64,000 nt of DNA from Streptomyces sp. HD (GTDB lineage Bacteria; Actinomycetota; Actinomycetes; Streptomycetales; Streptomycetaceae): positions 144,355 to 208,354 of the forward strand of contig NZ_JAQMYP010000008.1 of NCBI RefSeq assembly GCF_028369295.1, given 5' to 3'. Below are positions 61,271-64,000 of the stretch, in pieces. The position numbers and the translations under genes were made by a program. Numbering within the stretch: the first letter of the stretch is position 1; every line of letters starts with the position of its first letter. A model generated the notes under the pieces. That model was not told where the DNA came from, ran no database searches, and was given only the letters and a program-made list of their open reading frames with translations.

Positions 61271-62471
61271 GCCCGCCACCGTATCGGTCCGATTGAGCGG
61301 CGAACGACCGGGCGTACACGAGCGTCACCAGCACCAACACCATCGGCACAAGCATCGCCCCGCGATAACTCCACGCATCGCCCAGCGCCCCCACCAACGG
61401 CGAACCGATCAAAAACCCCACGTAATTGAACACATTGAGCCGCGCAACAGCCGTATCCGAAGCCCCCGGAAACAGCCGCCCCGCCGCCGCGAACGTCTGC
61501 GGCACCAGCACACACAACCCGATCCCCAGCAGCGTGAACCCCACCATCCCGACCCACGCCCCCGGCGCCCCGGCCACCACCGCGAACCCGCCGGCAGCCA
61601 CCAGCGCCCCCATCCGCACCACCACAACGGCCCCGAACCGCCGTACCCCGATGTCCCCGATGGCCCGCCCCAGCAACGTGGTGACCATATAGACGTTGTA
61701 CGGCACGGTCGCCAGCTGCTCCGAACTCCCCAACACGTCCTGCAGATACTTCGCACTCCAGTTGGAGACGGTGGAATCCCCGATATACGCGAAGGTCATC
61801 ACGAGGCACAGCGGCAACAACATCCTGAAGACGACAGGCCCGCTCTCTCCTGAGCCCGCCGATCCCTCCAAGCCTCCCGAGTCCACCACGACGCCCCCGG
61901 CACCGCCCCCACGGCCCTGATCGACGTACCACCGACTCCCCACCAGCACGGCCGGCAACAACACCACGACAACCGGCAGATACGACACCACCAGCGCCAG
62001 ATCCCAGTGCGCCCCCACCCACGCCAGCGACGCCCCCACAATCCCACCCAGGCTGTACGCCGCATGAAAGCTGAGCATGATGCTGCGCCCGTACGACCGC
62101 TGCAGACTCACCCCGAGCATGTTCATCGAGGCGTCGAGCGCCCCCACAGCCAGCCCGAACGCGGCAAGCGCGACCGCCAGCTCGACCGTCCGCTCCCCGG
62201 CCCCGGCCCCGAGCAGCGCCAGGAGCACAACGGGCTGGGACCACCGCAGCAGCCGGCTCGGCGGTATTCGCTTCACCAGCCGCTCGGTCGTCACACTTCC
62301 GACCCCGGCCAGAATCGGCACGGCGGCGAGGAACGCGGGCAGCAGCGCGTCAGAGACCCCGTACCGGTCCTGAATGGCCGGAATCCGGGTCACGAGCAGC
62401 GCAAAGGCAACACCCTGAGCGAAGAAGCTGAACGCCAACGAGGCCCTACCGCGCCGCAGCACATCAGTCAT
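61221..62471 (-). CDS. MFS transporter
   Basis: The protein has 416 residues and about 12 membrane segments. GVAFALLVTRIPAIQDRYG and GLAVGALDASMNMLGVSLQR are typical of the FucP/YbjJ-like MFS branch, which lacks the strict drug-exporter motifs. A Gly/Ser-rich cytoplasmic loop (about 185-212) separates the halves, and a polar tail ends the protein. It starts at ATG 62471. It overlaps acuC, suggesting one transcript. Substrate unknown. Confidence 0.88.
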   Translation of the reverse strand: MTDVLRRGRASLAFSFFAQGVAFALLVTRIPAIQDRYGVSDALLPAFLAAVPILAGVGSVTTERLVKRIPPSRLLRWSQPVVLLALLGAGAGERTVELAVALAAFGLAVGALDASMNMLGVSLQRSYGRSIMLSFHAAYSLGGIVGASLAWVGAHWDLALVVSYLPVVVVLLPAVLVGSRWYVDQGRGGGAGGVVVDSGGLEGSAGSGESGPVVFRMLLPLCLVMTFAYIGDSTVSNWSAKYLQDVLGSSEQLATVPYNVYMVTTLLGRAIGDIGVRRFGAVVVVRMGALVAAGGFAVVAGAPGAWVGMVGFTLLGIGLCVLVPQTFAAAGRLFPGASDTAVARLNVFNYVGFLIGSPLVGALGDAWSYRGAMLVPMVLVLVTLVYARSFAAQSDRYGGGHERPRTADVGRGSNGL

Positions 62472-62551
62472 GGCGGCGAGCGTAGGGCCCCGGACTACCT
62501 GTGGGTAGATCCAGCCAAAGATGAATTTCCCTCAGCTTTACGGGTGCCGCC

Positions 62552-63259
62552 TCAGGCGGCCACGCCAACGTCCGACCTCGCGGCGGCCTCGGCCACCTTC
62601 ACCTCGGCAATGAGCAGCCGTGCCATGGGCTCGACGGCGATGACCCGACTGACCACGAAGGCCAGCGCCATGGCACCGACCAGGACGACGGACCCGAGCC
62701 ACACCATCGTGTCCACCGGCACCGTGTAGGCACCCACGACCCGCACCGCACACTCGGCAAGCAGTACGACACCCCACACAACGGAGAAGGCCCGCTCCGC
62801 CCGCAGAAACGCACCGGACCCTGTGGCGCCCCCACCCGCCAGCCGATCCCACGCGGCCTGCCTGGCCGGATCCCCCTGCACCAGGAAGGGCTTGAACCCC
62901 TCGGTCATCATCGGCCGCCGCAGCGCCACCGACACCAGGATCGCGATCCCGATCGTGCTGCTGACCCCGCTGTCCTTGGCAAGCATCAGCCTCGGATCAC
63001 CGGACACGAAGCTGAGCAGCAACGACACCACGTTCACGACCAGGATGAGCGCGGCGAGCCCGTTGGCCCTCCGCTCCTGGACCGCACACCACAACGTCCG
63101 GACAGCCGGCACCACACTGCTCAGGGCAAGCGCCGTGAACGTGCTCGCCCCGAAGCCGTCCTTGAAGAGGTAGTACGAACCAACGGGCACGGCCACATCC
63201 ACGACCAGCCCCCCGAAGGCATTCCGCTTGCTCGCCGTCCTGCTCGTCTTCGTCGTCAT
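62552..63259 (-). CDS. VC0807-family-like integral membrane protein
   Basis: This 235-residue protein has about six hydrophobic helices. The family-like pieces are DVAVPVGSYYLFKDGFGAS, a loop with VSGDPRLMLAKDSGVSS (GDPRLxLxKxS is recurrent in this family), and RAERAFSVVWGVVLLAECAVR. Its biochemical role is unknown. It starts at ATG 63259. The neighbours are on the same strand but separated by 70-80 bp. Confidence 0.8.
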   Translation of the reverse strand: MTTKTSRTASKRNAFGGLVVDVAVPVGSYYLFKDGFGASTFTALALSSVVPAVRTLWCAVQERRANGLAALILVVNVVSLLLSFVSGDPRLMLAKDSGVSSTIGIAILVSVALRRPMMTEGFKPFLVQGDPARQAAWDRLAGGGATGSGAFLRAERAFSVVWGVVLLAECAVRVVGAYTVPVDTMVWLGSVVLVGAMALAFVVSRVIAVEPMARLLIAEVKVAEAAARSDVGVAA

Positions 63260-63328
63260 GCCCTCAGGTTCTCGCCCGGCCGGGGTCCGCCAGTAGAAAC
63301 GATCGTCCCGAGCTCGGCATGACAAATG

Positions 63329-63973
63329 TCAGACCAGCAGGTCGCCCAACTCACGCATGTCCGAGAAGAGTTGAGTGGCGCCGACAAGCCTGTCGGCAGG
63401 CGTCATGGCGGTGAACCCACAGACATCCATCCCGGCCGCGACAGCCGCCTGGACCCCCAGCGGACTGTCCTCGACGACGACACACCGCTCCGGCGCGACA
63501 CCCATCCGCTCGGCCGCGTACAGAAACAGATCAGGAGCCGGCTTCCCCCGCCCCACATCCTGCGAACTGAAGACCCGCCCGTCGTCGAAGAACCGCTCAA
63601 GCCCTGTCGTCCGATGCCCCACCCGAATCCGCTCATGGCTCCCGGACGAGGCCACGCAGTACGCCACCCCATCCCCGACCAGCTTCTCCAGCACGTCCTC
63701 GACGCCGCCCACAGCTTTCAGCTCCCGCTCGAACGCGGCGAACACGCGCGCATGAAAGACATCGTCGAAGTCCTCCGGCAGCCGCTCCCCGGTCCGCTCC
63801 AGCACCAGCTCGTGAATCCGGTGCATCGCCGATCCCATGTAGTCCCGGATGGAGTCCTCGTACGACGTCGGGTGCCCCAGCTCAGTGAGGTACGCGGCGA
63901 GGTGCCGGTTGGAAATGGGTTCGCTGTCGACGAGCACACCGTCGTTGTCGAAGATGATGAGGTCATAGCGCAT
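63329..63973 (-). CDS. HAD-superfamily phosphatase (beta-phosphoglucomutase-like)
   Basis: The protein has 214 residues. Motif I is IIFDNDGVLVDSEP: the nucleophile Asp is kept, but the second acid of DxD is DND as in some relatives. Motif II is VASSGS. Motif III is GRGKPAPDLFL with the Lys, and motif IV is VVVEDSPLGVQAA. The cap is of the subclass IA helical type. It probably dephosphorylates or isomerises a sugar phosphate. It starts at ATG 63973, near the window edge. Confidence 0.92.
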   Translation of the reverse strand: MRYDLIIFDNDGVLVDSEPISNRHLAAYLTELGHPTSYEDSIRDYMGSAMHRIHELVLERTGERLPEDFDDVFHARVFAAFERELKAVGGVEDVLEKLVGDGVAYCVASSGSHERIRVGHRTTGLERFFDDGRVFSSQDVGRGKPAPDLFLYAAERMGVAPERCVVVEDSPLGVQAAVAAGMDVCGFTAMTPADRLVGATQLFSDMRELGDLLV

Positions 63974-64000
63974 ACATGCGAGCCTAATTGGTTGGAGTAC

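Overview
The window is chromosomal DNA of a Streptomyces. It has very high GC, dense genes, GTG/ATG starts, stop-start overlaps of the ATGA/GTGA type, many one-gene regulators facing their targets, and developmental genes specific to the genus (bldN, rsbN, bdtA). From memory, the right half (about 28-64 kb) has the gene order of the S. coelicolor region that carries lysS, argS, hemBDCA, rex, bldN and acuC. I could not check this by alignment.

Layout. 1-5 kb: end of an unidentified membrane gene, a membrane protein, a DJ-1/PfpI protein facing a LysR regulator, and a TetR/NAD(P)-binding oxidoreductase pair with three matching operators. 4.8-11 kb: a carbohydrate uptake and use locus (LacI repressor; binding protein, two permeases and a GH13 alpha-glucosidase), closed by a strong hairpin. 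No transport ATPase is present, so a shared MsiK-type ATPase encoded elsewhere is expected. 11-14 kb: a TetR repressor and a divergent DHA2 efflux pump with three operator copies, a CGNR zinc-finger protein and a secreted calcium-repeat-like protein. 14.9-19.2 kb: a solitary binding-fold protein, a nitroreductase, a TmrB-like ATPase, a kinase remnant, and a TetR/DHFR-fold pair. 19.3-28.2 kb: a two-component system, a luciferase-like oxidoreductase, a DinB-type protein facing an AraC regulator, a quinone oxidoreductase facing an HxlR regulator, YnfA, a SnoaL-like protein and an SDR. 

28.2-42 kb: a tyrosine phosphatase, RtcB RNA ligase, two DUF3558-type lipoproteins, a DUF2637 membrane protein, class I lysS and divergent argS. 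Next comes a cluster of one secreted peptidoglycan-binding protein and two membrane-anchored HTH proteins with outer domains, then DUF4253, a truncated aminotransferase and a short-repeat array. 42.6-51.3 kb: haem synthesis (hemB; rex-hemA-hemC-hemD as an overlapping operon with a clear Rex operator), with an opposite-strand FAD oxidase between hemD and hemB, and a glutaredoxin. 51.4-56 kb: a HAD hydrolase, a repeat-rich gap, then sigma BldN and its anti-sigma RsbN with a likely BldN-type promoter between them. 56-64 kb: a minus-strand run of acyltransferase, epimerase, 32-residue ribosomal protein bS22, BdtA, phosphatase, AcuC, MFS transporter, VC0807-like membrane protein and a HAD phosphatase.

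The recurring theme is local autoregulation: at least six regulator/target pairs carry visible palindromic operators. The gaps hold several unrelated repeat families: three copies of a long intergenic element, 24-, 38-, 40- and 79-bp arrays, a 97-bp duplication, and a 109-bp element bounded by perfect 23-bp inverted repeats. No tRNA, rRNA, CRISPR array, prophage or insertion sequence was seen.
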